Below are positions 1-8,879 of a stretch of DNA of 64,000 nucleotides, piece by piece. The DNA comes from Edaphovirga cremea (lineage in GTDB: Bacteria; Pseudomonadota; Gammaproteobacteria; Enterobacterales; Enterobacteriaceae), in the NCBI RefSeq assembly GCF_003332275.1, contig NZ_QOVA01000001.1, positions 186,001-250,000 on the forward strand, read 5' to 3'. The translations under genes and the position numbers were made by a program. The notes beneath the pieces are model-generated. The model saw only the letters and a list, made by a program, of their open reading frames with translations, had not been told where the DNA came from and did not search any database. Position 1 is the first letter of the stretch. Each line of letters begins with the position of its first letter.

Positions 1-2430
1 TGGGATTATCTCGTTTGCAGGAAGATCTAAGATTACATCTGGTTTTTCGTCTGTACGAACCCAGCCCGACCGGGAACCCCAACTGATGACAACAGATGTG
101 GCCCAGCCATCATTCCAGTCAGGAATTCTTTTAATTATCGCAGTGAGTCGATCACTATGAATAGTGGTCAGTTCACAACCGTGTAGTTCAAGATAGCGAG
201 CGTATTTAGCAGCTAATACCTCTCTTTCTTTCGGGAGTTCTTCCTCAGATAAATAAGGCAATTGGTAGGGACCAGTCAGAATGCGATCGATAATTCGATT
301 CTGATTGTCTTGCGAGAATTCTTCCCATCGATCTGTCAGCAAAAAAAGAAGTTCTCGAGTAACATTTGTGTCCCAGAATCCATTTTGCTCCAAAGACAAA
401 ACTTCTTCGGCAACACGATCAGCCCCAAAGACGCTTGTTTTACTGAAAGCATAAAGTCTAAGTTTTCGGAAGAAAAATGGCTCCGTTACTGGCCATGTTG
501 TTACATGTGCATTAGCCAATTCAGGCCACTTCCCAGCTACCCGATCAAAAAGTGGGACAAACCATGTCAGTACATCAGCACCTTTCGCGAAGTGTTCTTC
601 TCCTTCCACTGCACGCACTGGATAACAGCTTGGGCTTGGGAAGTAGAAAGTCTCAATATCCTCCAGCAATCCTGATGCCGTGAGTAATTGCTCTTCCAGG
701 GCACTAAATACCCGCAGCAATACATTGTCAGGTATGTCTAAATCGTCGTCATGTCTATCAGTGAACACAACTTCGAATTGACCTAATTCGCTGAGTTGGA
801 TCTCCTTCCATGAGCCACTTGGCGGTCTGAATTCTCCCAAGCCATATGGCGATTTCATTTCCAACCGTGGTGTCATGACCCTACGAAACTCTCGTAGTAC
901 ACCTGCAGTCCAGCCCTGGGTATTAATTCGAGCTTTTAAGTCATACCAGTCGACGTCATATCTACGATTACGGGGGTCTTTATGATGTTCGAGGATTAAA
1001 CCCCACAGATGACGAGCACGCTTGTGGAGAGCTCCTGAATGCTCTAATGGCCACTCGAGCTTTTTCAGCAGTAGCGGATGAAGCCCATTTTTTCGAATGG
1101 CCCACCAGGCCATTACCGGGCTATCAAGCGACTCACTGAACCAAGTTATCAGATGACCAAGCCTTTTCGGTATTGCCTCAAAACCCCCAGCCAATCGATG
1201 ATAATCTGGTGGATTATCGTCTTCGTCACGCCATTCAAGGAGATTATCGTTACTGACTCTACGTTTGCGTTCATCGTCAGAGATATCTTGCAGATCGTCA
1301 TCGAGTCCATAAGCTTCTTGTGGATCGAAAGTCTCTGCATCAGTGCCAACAAATTCGCTATATCTTTTCTTCTGTTTGGCTGATCGAATATTCGCATCCA
1401 TCACACAAACCCATTCTGGGTGAGGCCGTGGAATAGCTTCACAGAACAATCTCGCACCTTGTGCTGTGCGAAGTACATGAGCAACTTGACCACGTTCATA
1501 CGGTGCCAGAATTTTAGGGTCTTGCTGGCTTTTAGCGATCACAAAAGATCGCCAGCGACGCGGATCATCTGCTCGCTCTGCCCATGCTTCCATACTCTCC
1601 CAGAGTACCGGATGATCGGAATAGGCTACGGCAGTGACTCCTCTGTCACGCCATTTGGCTTCGATCTCCTCAGCAAGCCCACAATCAAATGCATAAAGTC
1701 TGGAACGATCGTACTGGCCATCATGATTGAGACCCTGAAGGAGGTATTTAACTGGTGGGTCTTCTGCCTGGTAACCGACCAAAACAACGATGTATCGTTC
1801 CAGAAGAAGCTTGATAAAGTTGGTCGCCCATCCTTCAGAAAGGTAAGCTCGTCCAAAGTCTGCACTGCTCAGTACATAAGGATGGCTTACAGAGTTTTCA
1901 TCGACCAGACGACCATGAAGATACGTAATTCCCTCAATTTTCGAACCGAAATTCAGATCTGGGAAAGCAGGAGGCACATATCGGGTCAGGTTATCTTGCC
2001 CTTGGTCAACTTCGAACAATCGGTCAAAGTTCGTCGTGACAATCTGTGGAACTCCACTTTGATTTGAGGAAATTCTTTTAATCAGGGCATGCTCACGTCC
2101 AATCTCTCTGTCAGTACGGGAAGCGCTTAGACGCTTTGTGACCAGAGCATTGACCTCATCCTTGCCGTATTCAAGGTGAAGAAGGTTGAAAATTTGGTCA
2201 AGAGGGACATTTGCTGAAGATTGGTCGTGAAGCCACGGGCGAAATGCAGCCATGATTTCTGAGTCGTGTGGTGGGTCAAAGTATTCAATTACGTATTGAG
2301 TGAGGTCTACAAAGGTTGGCATTCCTGAAGGTAACGAAACCCCGGCGCCACATAGAAATACAACTCGACCTGTATCACAGCGTTCTAAGAGGATGTCCGG
2401 TATGGCAGGTCCTTCGGGATGGAATCTCAT
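1..2430 (-). CDS. SIR2-like domain protein, C-terminus cut off by the window edge
   Basis: Reading the minus strand from the ATG at 2430, the frame is open for all 810 codons to base 1, so the gene continues outside the window. An in-frame TAA lies four codons upstream of this ATG, which fixes the start closely, although the upstream ribosome site is weak. The N-terminus carries SIR2-family (sirtuin-like NAD-binding) motifs: GAGVS at residues 28-32, TTNFD at 132-136, YLHG with H172, and a later VVLVGYQAEDPP segment. The remaining 500 or more residues have no motif I can name; the layout resembles long SIR2 proteins of accessory regions, some with a DUF4020-type C-terminus, but that part is a guess. 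Large SIR2 proteins of this kind are often NAD-depleting anti-phage effectors, which would suit the island setting. Family call is firm; function is inferred. Confidence 0.85.
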   Translation of the reverse strand, partial: MRFHPEGPAIPDILLERCDTGRVVFLCGAGVSLPSGMPTFVDLTQYVIEYFDPPHDSEIMAAFRPWLHDQSSANVPLDQIFNLLHLEYGKDEVNALVTKRLSASRTDREIGREHALIKRISSNQSGVPQIVTTNFDRLFEVDQGQDNLTRYVPPAFPDLNFGSKIEGITYLHGRLVDENSVSHPYVLSSADFGRAYLSEGWATNFIKLLLERYIVVLVGYQAEDPPVKYLLQGLNHDGQYDRSRLYAFDCGLAEEIEAKWRDRGVTAVAYSDHPVLWESMEAWAERADDPRRWRSFVIAKSQQDPKILAPYERGQVAHVLRTAQGARLFCEAIPRPHPEWVCVMDANIRSAKQKKRYSEFVGTDAETFDPQEAYGLDDDLQDISDDERKRRVSNDNLLEWRDEDDNPPDYHRLAGGFEAIPKRLGHLITWFSESLDSPVMAWWAIRKNGLHPLLLKKLEWPLEHSGALHKRARHLWGLILEHHKDPRNRRYDVDWYDLKARINTQGWTAGVLREFRRVMTPRLEMKSPYGLGEFRPPSGSWKEIQLSELGQFEVVFTDRHDDDLDIPDNVLLRVFSALEEQLLTASGLLEDIETFYFPSPSCYPVRAVEGEEHFAKGADVLTWFVPLFDRVAGKWPELANAHVTTWPVTEPFFFRKLRLYAFSKTSVFGADRVAEEVLSLEQNGFWDTNVTRELLFLLTDRWEEFSQDNQNRIIDRILTGPYQLPYLSEEELPKEREVLAAKYARYLELHGCELTTIHSDRLTAIIKRIPDWNDGWATSVVISWGSRSGWVRTDEKPDVILDLPANEIIP

Positions 2431-3436
2431 GAGCTCAACTTATCAAAGCGCTAATTTATGTTTAGACTTTACTACTCGCAGCAATGTGATGAAAACAGTG
2501 AATATCAATAATTCTTTGTAATTCAAGTGGTATGTCTCAAAATCAACCAACGAACAGCAACCACTACCACCAGATTCAATATCACACTGATGGCGAAGTA
2601 GGTTTTAAAAGGCTATTTGTGCGTTTTATGCCGAAAGAGCTGCTGGCCCCAAATTGCCCCAAACCAGTCAATAGCAACACCAAATAGTAGCAAGATAAAT
2701 TCAGTACTATGCGCCTGGCTTTATATGCGGCTCGTTTGTCTACACCGTAGAATGTTATCTCCAGCAAATTGACGATTAAAAACTACATCATAAACGTGTG
2801 GGATAAACATGCGCTGCCACCAACTGCTGATATCAGCAATAGATAACTGAAATATTTAAAATTCATATTGTTGGTTGCATACCTACGACTTCAGCCTGTA
2901 CGCCGAAATGTGCCTTGTCGTCCCCGTCAGAGTATCAAATACCTCAACCTCAGACGTTGCTATCGCCATCCCCGTTTTTCTCAGCACCGATATATCGGCA
3001 GCGATACTCTGAACGCTAAGCCAAAAAAGACCGTCAAGTGCATTGACCTAGAGCCCTGCTTCCAGCGCTAGCCGTTACGGAGGCTATCGCTCGTACTCTT
3101 CATATTCGGCTCCTTCCTATCCCTCTTCAGGGAATGGTGTCAGTGGATCTGGTAGCGGCGGTGGCGGATCTAGTAGCGCGGGTTGTAACGTACCGCTGCA
3201 AGCATTTCCATGTAAAGCATGCCCTCACACCAGAGCGGCCTCCTCAGATAACGGACGTGCTGCAGCATCAGGAGAAACACCTGATATCACTTTAAACATA
3301 CAAGGATTACGGGGGAATTGCTGAATGTAGTGGCATAACTATCTGTATTGCTATAGAAGTATTGCTGTAGAAGGGCGGTAAGATGCAACAAATGGAATCT
3401 CGGCATAACGCCTCGTGGAAAGGCTTTATGCGTCAA
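2431..3436. other. About 1 kb without a convincing intact gene
   Basis: Several short open frames occur here but none has a good ribosome site together with a recognisable product. On the minus strand 2582-2767 encodes a 61-residue hydrophobic frame, and on the plus strand 2868-3071 a 67-residue basic frame; both may be chance. The 3' half contains a Gly/Ser-rich frame listed separately. The stretch looks like decayed mobile-element DNA between the SIR2 gene and the P4-like module. Confidence 0.5.
3052..3324 (+). pseudogene. Gly/Ser/Tyr-rich coding remnant without a start
   Basis: From 3052 to the TGA at 3322-3324 one frame reads as a Ser/Tyr/Gly-rich segment with two CxxC-like cysteine spacings, followed by an ordinary-looking tail ending in GLRGNC. 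A TAG at 3049 closes the frame on the 5' side and there is no ATG, GTG or TTG near the start, so it cannot be translated as it stands. The composition (SGSGSGGGGSSS) is typical of flexible linkers in surface or structural proteins. Frames upstream at 2870-3040 also look coding-like but shifted. I read it as the 3' end of a broken gene of unknown identity. Confidence 0.35.
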
Positions 3437-4042
3437 TCAGTAGTACGTAAAGTTCACATATTCATCCATCAAATGGGTTAACTCTGCGTTTTCTTCCTGA
3501 CGCTGTAACAGCCAAAAGCAGAACTCTCCATCATTCATTTTTTTAAGGTTCTCCAGCCAGTCATCAAGAGGCGCTCCGAGCATACGGTCATACCAGAAAA
3601 GCCAAACAAGCTTATGGCGATACTCCACGTTGTTGAACTGCTGAAGCAGGCTTATCAGTTTATTGGCAAGTGAGCGTTGTTTGAGTCTGACGCATTCGCT
3701 AAGCAATACGCCTTCTAGGCCCCCGTGAGTAAAAAGTAGCTGCCCGTCAGTCTCCAGGCTAAGACGTAAATCATTTTGAATACTCAACGGCTCTGGTTTG
3801 GTTTTGTTATAGATCATTCGGTACAGGCACTGTGGCACGATCCCAGGTACAGGGCCGGTATCTGGGAAGTAAAGTGTGGATAGCGTAAGGTAATGGCTGG
3901 GATAAATATTCTGATGGCATATTCCATGCCTGACAGTCAGTTTGGTCAAGTCAGTAAGCCAGCTTTGGTAAGTTTTGAGTAAAAAATCGTAGCGAGCGAT
4001 TGTATCTTGCATGGGGGAATTATCCGTATGTGCTGTGTTCAA
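3437..4042 (-). CDS. Hypothetical protein of a P4/inovirus-like module
   Basis: A frame of 201 codons begins at a TTG (4042); an ATG at codon 11 (4012) is the alternative start, and neither has a clear Shine-Dalgarno sequence. The product is soluble, with no signal peptide or membrane segment, and ends in an acidic/aromatic stretch (MDEYVNFTYY). I recognise no family. It lies downstream of and co-directional with an AlpA-type regulator and a Gp2/YfjJ-like gene, about 55 bp from the former, so it is probably co-transcribed with that satellite-like module. Gene reality is likely; role unknown. Confidence 0.6.
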   Translation of the reverse strand: MNTAHTDNSPMQDTIARYDFLLKTYQSWLTDLTKLTVRHGICHQNIYPSHYLTLSTLYFPDTGPVPGIVPQCLYRMIYNKTKPEPLSIQNDLRLSLETDGQLLFTHGGLEGVLLSECVRLKQRSLANKLISLLQQFNNVEYRHKLVWLFWYDRMLGAPLDDWLENLKKMNDGEFCFWLLQRQEENAELTHLMDEYVNFTYY

Positions 4043-4097
4043 ACTAGCGTCATACTGCGCTTTGGGGAGATGACGCTGATGGTTTTCAGAAAGGTGA

Positions 4098-4304
4098 TTA
4101 CTGACGAGACTGGCTGATACGCTCCTGCAACCAGGACTCTATTTCGCTTTGTAGCCAGCGGGAACTGCGCCCCAGCTTGATGGGTTTCGGAAAGACACCA
4201 TCTTTGATGAGCCGGTATATCCACTTATTGCTGACGCCTAACAGACGGGTAATGAAAGCCATATCGACAAATTGGTCTTCAAATAAGGAAGGTTTGATGG
4301 TCAT
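4098..4304 (-). CDS. AlpA-family regulator
   Basis: The 68-residue product has the AlpA/excisionase-like winged-helix signature: VDMAFITRLLGVSNKWIYRL, then FPKPIKLGRSSRW, then an EIESWLQERI helix. AlpA proteins are small DNA-binding activators of prophage and island excision or integrase genes. I prefer the ATG at 4304 because GGAG sits nine bases upstream and 68 residues is usual for the family; an in-frame ATG at 4361 with a closer GGAG would add 19 residues without family resemblance. It is followed by an unknown gene and preceded by the Gp2-like gene, all on the minus strand. No integrase of matching orientation is visible beside it, so its target is unknown. Confidence 0.88.
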   Translation of the reverse strand: MTIKPSLFEDQFVDMAFITRLLGVSNKWIYRLIKDGVFPKPIKLGRSSRWLQSEIESWLQERISQSRQ

Positions 4305-4413
4305 GATTGAGTTCTCCGGTAGCATTTGGGTTAGCCGGAGTCGTGGTTGATGATTACTCATGCCAGCTCCGACATACCAACCGGTGAATCTGTAAAAAGT
4401 CAGTGAAGGTTGT

Positions 4414-4992
4414 TCAGCGTATGCGTGGTCTACCTCGGTTGCTTTTTACCGGTATCACGCTTTTACCCGCGATGATGCCATTTTCCTTTTGCTCACATTT
4501 AGCCAGATAGCTAATGACATAGCGCAAATCATCGATCTCGTTCGTATCAAAATGTCGGATAACCTTGCCAATTTTGACTTCGTAAATATCTTTAGGGACG
4601 CAAAGGTGATGATATCCATCATTATCTGTTACTTGTTTCCAAATATTCCCCATCGCTCGGGATATAGGATAATGACAGTTCTGAAACTGCCCATTTAGAT
4701 AGCAAACAAAATGGACGTGCAGTCCTTTTCTCTTCGTGTACTCTATCACCCAGTAATAACCCACGACGGGAAGGGAATACGCGATCTCTTTAATCAACAT
4801 CTGGACTTCGTTATACATTGAATGTTTGCAGGCATGACCAAAGCTTGCTGAATTCTTTTTATACGCAAAGTCGATCCTGAAAGGTAGTAATTTTGCAAAG
4901 CGTTGGAACATCGCCTCCATATGCGTATTGATATCAGTCAGCAATAGACCATCCATTTCATACTTTGGGTTGGCGTTATATGGTCTTTTCAT
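4414..4992 (-). CDS. Inovirus Gp2 / YagK-YfjJ family protein
   Basis: This 192-residue protein matches the layout of Gp2-like proteins of filamentous phages and of YfjJ/YagK in P4-like prophages: an N-terminal segment about synthesising with partners, a central region with YYWVIEYTKRKGLHVHFVCY, and a C-terminal basic tail. The HVHFV element resembles the HUH-type nickase motif, which suggests a relaxase- or replication-initiator-like fold; I do not see the full catalytic set clearly. A good ribosome site (GAGGAAG) precedes the ATG at 4992. It heads a three-gene minus-strand module with AlpA and an unknown protein. Family call is fairly sure; replication function is inferred from related phages. 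Confidence 0.8.
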   Translation of the reverse strand: MKRPYNANPKYEMDGLLLTDINTHMEAMFQRFAKLLPFRIDFAYKKNSASFGHACKHSMYNEVQMLIKEIAYSLPVVGYYWVIEYTKRKGLHVHFVCYLNGQFQNCHYPISRAMGNIWKQVTDNDGYHHLCVPKDIYEVKIGKVIRHFDTNEIDDLRYVISYLAKCEQKENGIIAGKSVIPVKSNRGRPRIR

Positions 4993-5609
4993 TTTACTTC
5001 CTCAGTAGTGATTCAAAGGAAGAGGTGGTTCTGTAATTTTCACTCAGTTAAGTCTATTATCATGTTCTGTATATTTTTCATTATTGCTCTATTTATGTAA
5101 TAAAAACGCCCTATTAACTCCATTTAATAATATTAATTAACCTTAATTCCTTGTCATTGCAAATTACTGCATATCCCGCTACTGGGATGATAATTGAACA
5201 CCATGCAAAATTATGGTTGAGAGGCGCCATGCGAATTGATGGTCGAGTCACAAGCTAATATGGTGTTTACCAGAACTTTGTGCCATAGAGTTCCCTTAGT
5301 CTTAACATCATTTCGATACACAATTGTAAACACATTTCTCATCCTGCTCATATATTTTTCTGGGCATCATTCTAAGCAGACATACATCCCTTAGGTGGTA
5401 ATACTTTCCTGCATTACTTTTACTTACAAGAACGCTACTCACCAGACGCCATGAGATACAGTTAAACCCTGTGATTGCGTATCCTAAAAATGAATTTGTT
5501 TGTTATTTATTTACTTGAAATACACTGTAAGTGCCTGTAAAACTATCCAAATTAAACATGAAATCACTGTTAATCACTAAGTGATTACAGCAATAAAAAG
5601 GAAGCTGAA
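4993..5609. other. AT-rich divergent intergenic region
   Basis: About 617 bp separate the minus-strand Gp2-like gene from the plus-strand gene at 5610. It is strongly AT-rich and contains no frame I trust, no tRNA and no clear terminator. It probably holds the divergent promoters of both modules, but I cannot point to a specific -35/-10 pair with confidence. Confidence 0.45.
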
Positions 5610-6485
5610 ATGGTTCGGGTAGTACGCAATGATGAAGAGATGATAAAGTTTCTGGAAAATGCACTATTACAAGAGGGCATTCACTGCCCACCGCATACAG
5701 GAGATAAAAATTATCGCTACTATCAAGATAGAATCAGAAAACATTGCCTATCTCTTGGTCATGAAGAACAGGAAATAGAAAATTATTTCGCCATTGTGGA
5801 GAGATTTCATGAAATCTCCATCCCTTCTGAAGTTGATCAAGGGTGGTTTGTAAATGATATTCGTGCAAGCTTATGGTTGGCGTGCGAACTATTTTCTGAA
5901 TCTCACGGAATGAAGTTAGGGTTGAGTATTCTTGAGCCTTTGTCCCCTGATTCATTACAACCTAATCACCCTGTTAGGGTACAAAATATCAGGAAAGTAA
6001 TACATGCATGGCCGTTAAATAGAACGCCTGCGGAATATATAAAAAATAAAGGAGTGGAATGGGCTAGGTTAATTGAGAAGGACGATATTTTTAGTGATTT
6101 TCTTTCTCTGGATAAAAATGTTTCTTCTTGGTTGAAAAGATATCTACAGAATAACATTTCTTCTTTAGATGAGTATATTTGTGGTGAGTCTAATGACGAA
6201 ATTATTGCGTGGTGTTATATTGTTTATTTCAAATGGAAAAAGAAAAACTCTGAATCACCCGATACAGTAAGTTTGTTTAATCTCAAGTTCAAAAGTGCAT
6301 GGTCAACACAAAAAAACCGGATAAAAAACAAAATAACCAAAAAACTTAAACCGCTCAATGTCCACATCTCTGAAGATATTCACCGTATGTTAAGAGCATT
6401 AGCTTTAGATGAGTGTATATCGAGCGATAAAGTGGTTGAACATGCAATTATGGCTGCATACAAAAATAAAAGATCAAAGCAGTGA
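5610..6485 (+). CDS. Unknown protein with RHH-like C-terminus
   Basis: A 291-residue protein that I do not assign to a family. It starts at an ATG preceded by AAAAAGGAAG at good spacing. The N-terminal 230 residues are soluble and rich in Trp and charged residues. A lysine-rich stretch (about 232-250) leads to a C-terminal segment, KPLNVHISEDIHRMLRALAL, whose short strand followed by two helices resembles a ribbon-helix-helix DNA-binding domain. The gene is AT-rich compared with the yfjP-type gene downstream, and a terminator-like hairpin separates the two. Possibly a regulator or DNA-associated protein of the island; this rests only on the C-terminal pattern. Confidence 0.7.
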   Translation: MVRVVRNDEEMIKFLENALLQEGIHCPPHTGDKNYRYYQDRIRKHCLSLGHEEQEIENYFAIVERFHEISIPSEVDQGWFVNDIRASLWLACELFSESHGMKLGLSILEPLSPDSLQPNHPVRVQNIRKVIHAWPLNRTPAEYIKNKGVEWARLIEKDDIFSDFLSLDKNVSSWLKRYLQNNISSLDEYICGESNDEIIAWCYIVYFKWKKKNSESPDTVSLFNLKFKSAWSTQKNRIKNKITKKLKPLNVHISEDIHRMLRALALDECISSDKVVEHAIMAAYKNKRSKQ

Positions 6486-6528
6486 TAACATTTAAAACAA
6501 TTTCAGACAGATATTATCTCAGTGAATC

Positions 6529-6566
6529 ACCCCCGAAGCCATTCTGGCTCGAGGGTTTTGTTTTTC
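6529..6566 (+). terminator. Rho-independent terminator after the RHH-like gene
   Basis: A GC-rich inverted repeat (ACCCCCGAAGCC, loop ATTCT, GGCTCGAGGGT) with one bulge and one mismatch is followed by TTTTGTTTTT. It sits 44 bp after the preceding stop and just before the GTPase gene. Confidence 0.65.
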
Positions 6567-6582
6567 TGTCTGAGGTTGTTTC

Positions 6583-7458
6583 ATGAAAAAATCAGAAGGT
6601 CTGCAGGCCATCGAAAAGCCGCTGGCGTCACTCCCCCATGCCATTGGCAAACATATTCTCGACCATATTCAAAAGCTCACTCGCTATGAACCCGTGATAG
6701 GCATTATGGGGAAAACTGGAGTGGGGAAGAGCAGCCTATGTAACGCTTTGTTCCAGAACGAGGTCACGCCCGTCAGTGATGTCAACGCCTGCACTCGTGA
6801 TGTGCTTCGATTCCGTCTGAACAGCGCTGACCATAGCCTGATACTGGTAGACCTACCCGGTGTAGGCGAGAGTGAGCAGTGGGATAGCGAATATGAATCT
6901 CTGTATCGCAACACTCTCCCTAAGCTGGATCTCATTCTGTGGGTTATCAAAGCCGATGAACGCGCTTTTTCTGTGGATGAACGCTTCTACCGGCGAGTGA
7001 TGACGGGCTACCAACAGCGAATACTGTTTGTCGTTAACCAGGCTGACAAAATCGAACCCTGCTATGAATGGAACGCCACTCGCAATACGCCTTCACCGAA
7101 TCAGTCGGCTAATATCGAGGCTAGGCTGAACTCCATTCGTCAGTTATTTTCACCGTACCATCCGGTGTGCGCCATCTCAGCCAGGACAGAATGGAATCTA
7201 CCGTCAATGGTCGAAATCATGATGCGTTGCCTGCCTGACCGTGCCACCAGCCCTCTGGCGACGCAACTGCACGGGAGGTTATGCAGTGAACCGGTAAAAA
7301 AGCAGGCACGTGAAAGCTTTGGCGATGCGGTGGGGGAAGTGTTTGATTCTGCGGAAGCGGCATCATTTATTCCCACGCCACTCAAAGCGGTCATTCGCAC
7401 AGTCCGCGATGCCGTGGTATCCGTTGCTCGTGCCGTTTGGGACTGGATTTTCTTCTGA
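6583..7458 (+). CDS. yfjP: YfjP/YeeP-family GTPase
   Basis: The 291-residue product has the G-domain motifs of an Era/HflX-like GTPase: G1 GKTGVGKSS near residue 45, G3 DLPGVGES near 90, and G4 NQAD near 150. The C-terminus carries a short hydrophobic/aromatic segment. YfjP, YeeP and YkfA are the matching proteins of the E. coli CP4-57, CP4-44 and CP4-6 islands, where this gene opens a conserved block; their exact role is unknown. Here the YfjR-like regulator follows 212 bp downstream in the same direction. The ATG at 6583 lies shortly after the upstream terminator. Family and synteny support the assignment well. Confidence 0.88.
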   Translation: MKKSEGLQAIEKPLASLPHAIGKHILDHIQKLTRYEPVIGIMGKTGVGKSSLCNALFQNEVTPVSDVNACTRDVLRFRLNSADHSLILVDLPGVGESEQWDSEYESLYRNTLPKLDLILWVIKADERAFSVDERFYRRVMTGYQQRILFVVNQADKIEPCYEWNATRNTPSPNQSANIEARLNSIRQLFSPYHPVCAISARTEWNLPSMVEIMMRCLPDRATSPLATQLHGRLCSEPVKKQARESFGDAVGEVFDSAEAASFIPTPLKAVIRTVRDAVVSVARAVWDWIFF

Positions 7459-7670
7459 CCTAGCTTGCCTGCCATTATCTTCGGGACATACCCTGTCCGT
7501 TCTGACGTCTTGTAAGCTGCCGGATTTGGTCCACTTTCTCTTTAAGCCCCGTCATGGCTGATGTCGGCAACAGTAAAAAATACGTCTTCTTGTGTCCATT
7601 CCCTGTCCCACCTCATCGTTAAAATAACCGTTTTATTTTCAGCTAATTATCTCACTGGAGAACCTGTCTC

Positions 7671-8360
7671 ATGACTCAGGCTGAACGCCGTCATGACCGG
7701 CTTGCCGTCAGGCTGTCGTTAATTATCAGCCGCCTGGTGGCGGGTGAAACGCTGGATTTGCGAACGCTGGCAACTGAATTTGGTGTGTCGGTTCGTACCC
7801 TGCGCCGGGACTTTCGGGAACGTCTGATGTATCTGGATCTGGAGTATCGCAAAGGTCAGTGTCGCTTGCTGTCCGGGGGCCGACAGAGAGAACTGGCGGT
7901 GATGACGTTTGCTCGTCAGTCGGGGGTTGAAGCGCTGTTTCCTGATATGGATAACCATTTGGTCGCTTCACTGTTGAGCGGTCCTGGTGAGTCTCCCTGC
8001 CTTATCTGGCAGGGAGTGGCCCAAGTGTCATCCCCAGACTCGGGCGTGTTCACGCGACTGGTGAGCGCGGTATCGGAACACCGGAAGGTCACGCTACTGG
8101 GAAGCGGTTGTCGCTGCACAGACCTTGCTCCCTATCGCTTGGTTCTGCGTGAGGGAGAATGGTATCTGACGGGTGAGCATCAGGCCCGGATTGCCGTTTT
8201 TCCCCTGACCGATATTCGGGCGGTCACGCTCCACAACGGCAGCTTCGTTCCGGATATAGCGGTGCGCGACATCCTCTCTCACCCGGATTTTCTTCAAGCC
8301 TTACCTCATTTTCAATGTATCGACGACGTTATATCTACCTTTAGTACTAAAACTCTTTAG
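7671..8360 (+). CDS. yfjR: YfjR-like HTH/WYL-type regulator
   Basis: A 229-residue protein with a DeoR-type winged helix at about residues 20-60 (TLATEFGVSVRTLRRDFRER), followed by a WYL-like ligand-sensing region whose core reads YRLVLREGEWYLTGEH (WYL as EWYL). Such proteins are transcription regulators in CP4-type islands, and WYL regulators often accompany defence or toxin genes. GGAG precedes the ATG by about ten bases. It is followed after 20 bp by the first of two exported-protein genes, so those may belong to the same transcript. Assignment to YfjR rests on domain layout and neighbours (YfjP before, YfjQ after). Confidence 0.85.
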   Translation: MTQAERRHDRLAVRLSLIISRLVAGETLDLRTLATEFGVSVRTLRRDFRERLMYLDLEYRKGQCRLLSGGRQRELAVMTFARQSGVEALFPDMDNHLVASLLSGPGESPCLIWQGVAQVSSPDSGVFTRLVSAVSEHRKVTLLGSGCRCTDLAPYRLVLREGEWYLTGEHQARIAVFPLTDIRAVTLHNGSFVPDIAVRDILSHPDFLQALPHFQCIDDVISTFSTKTL

Positions 8361-8380
8361 TCAAATAAAAGGATAATGAA

Positions 8381-8854
8381 GTGAAAAAAACAAAGTTATT
8401 GTTATTAATATCTGGAATCTCCGTTGGGTTAATTGCATCAGACTTTGCGGAGGCATCCAGTACTTATAAAGGTATATTACCTGCTGCAGTAAACAATAAA
8501 GTTGGCAACAGGTTTTGGTGTGATGCTTACCATCAGGTGAGAAAAATGTGTAAAGCTACTGAAATTGATGCGTCAGGCGGGTTTATTCTGATACGTTCTG
8601 CCCCTTTAAAAAATTGCGAAGCTGGGGTTTGGGGATGGATCAACCCTGGTGACAAAGATAGTGCGACTGATTACATTGCAACGGGTTATACCATTACTCC
8701 TGATGCCAAATTTAAGGTGACAGCCAAAGATATGTGCAGCCCTAACATGAAGGTGACCTTTCGCCCTAACAGTAAAAGACCTCAATTTGAGGACATGGTG
8801 GGGCTGTATAAAGGAAAGGAAGTATTTCGTTATAAATGGCCAGATTCTAAATAA
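8381..8854 (+). CDS. Exported protein of unknown function (first of a pair)
   Basis: Begins with GTG at 8381, eight bases after AAAGGATAATG, and encodes 157 residues. The first 25 residues form a clear Sec signal peptide (MKKTKLLLLISGISVGLIAS, cleavage after AEA). The mature part has four to five cysteines (near FWCDAY, RKMCKA, LKNCEA, KDMCSP), fitting a disulfide-bonded periplasmic or secreted protein. I recognise no family. It lies between the YfjR-like and YfjQ genes, a position without such genes in the CP4 blocks I know. The next gene, also exported, begins 25 bp downstream, so the two are probably co-expressed. Confidence 0.78.
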   Translation: MKKTKLLLLISGISVGLIASDFAEASSTYKGILPAAVNNKVGNRFWCDAYHQVRKMCKATEIDASGGFILIRSAPLKNCEAGVWGWINPGDKDSATDYIATGYTITPDAKFKVTAKDMCSPNMKVTFRPNSKRPQFEDMVGLYKGKEVFRYKWPDSK

Positions 8855-8879
8855 ATTATCTTTCAAGCAAGGACTGAAT

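Noticed and set aside
262-2067. Several plus-strand open frames of 60-215 codons in the first 2 kb
   Set aside because: They are antisense to the continuous SIR2-domain frame, have no recognisable product and odd residue composition.
2582-2767. Minus-strand 61-residue hydrophobic frame
   Set aside because: Ends in an unlikely Ser/Lys-rich tail and has no family or convincing ribosome site; may be a fragment, not reported as a gene.
5161-5260. Possible small inverted repeats in the divergent region
   Set aside because: Short imperfect ATCCC/GGGAT pairs of the kind expected by chance in AT-rich DNA.
7310-7561. 83-codon plus-strand frame at the end of yfjP
   Set aside because: Overlaps the GTPase gene in another frame and shows no protein-like pattern.
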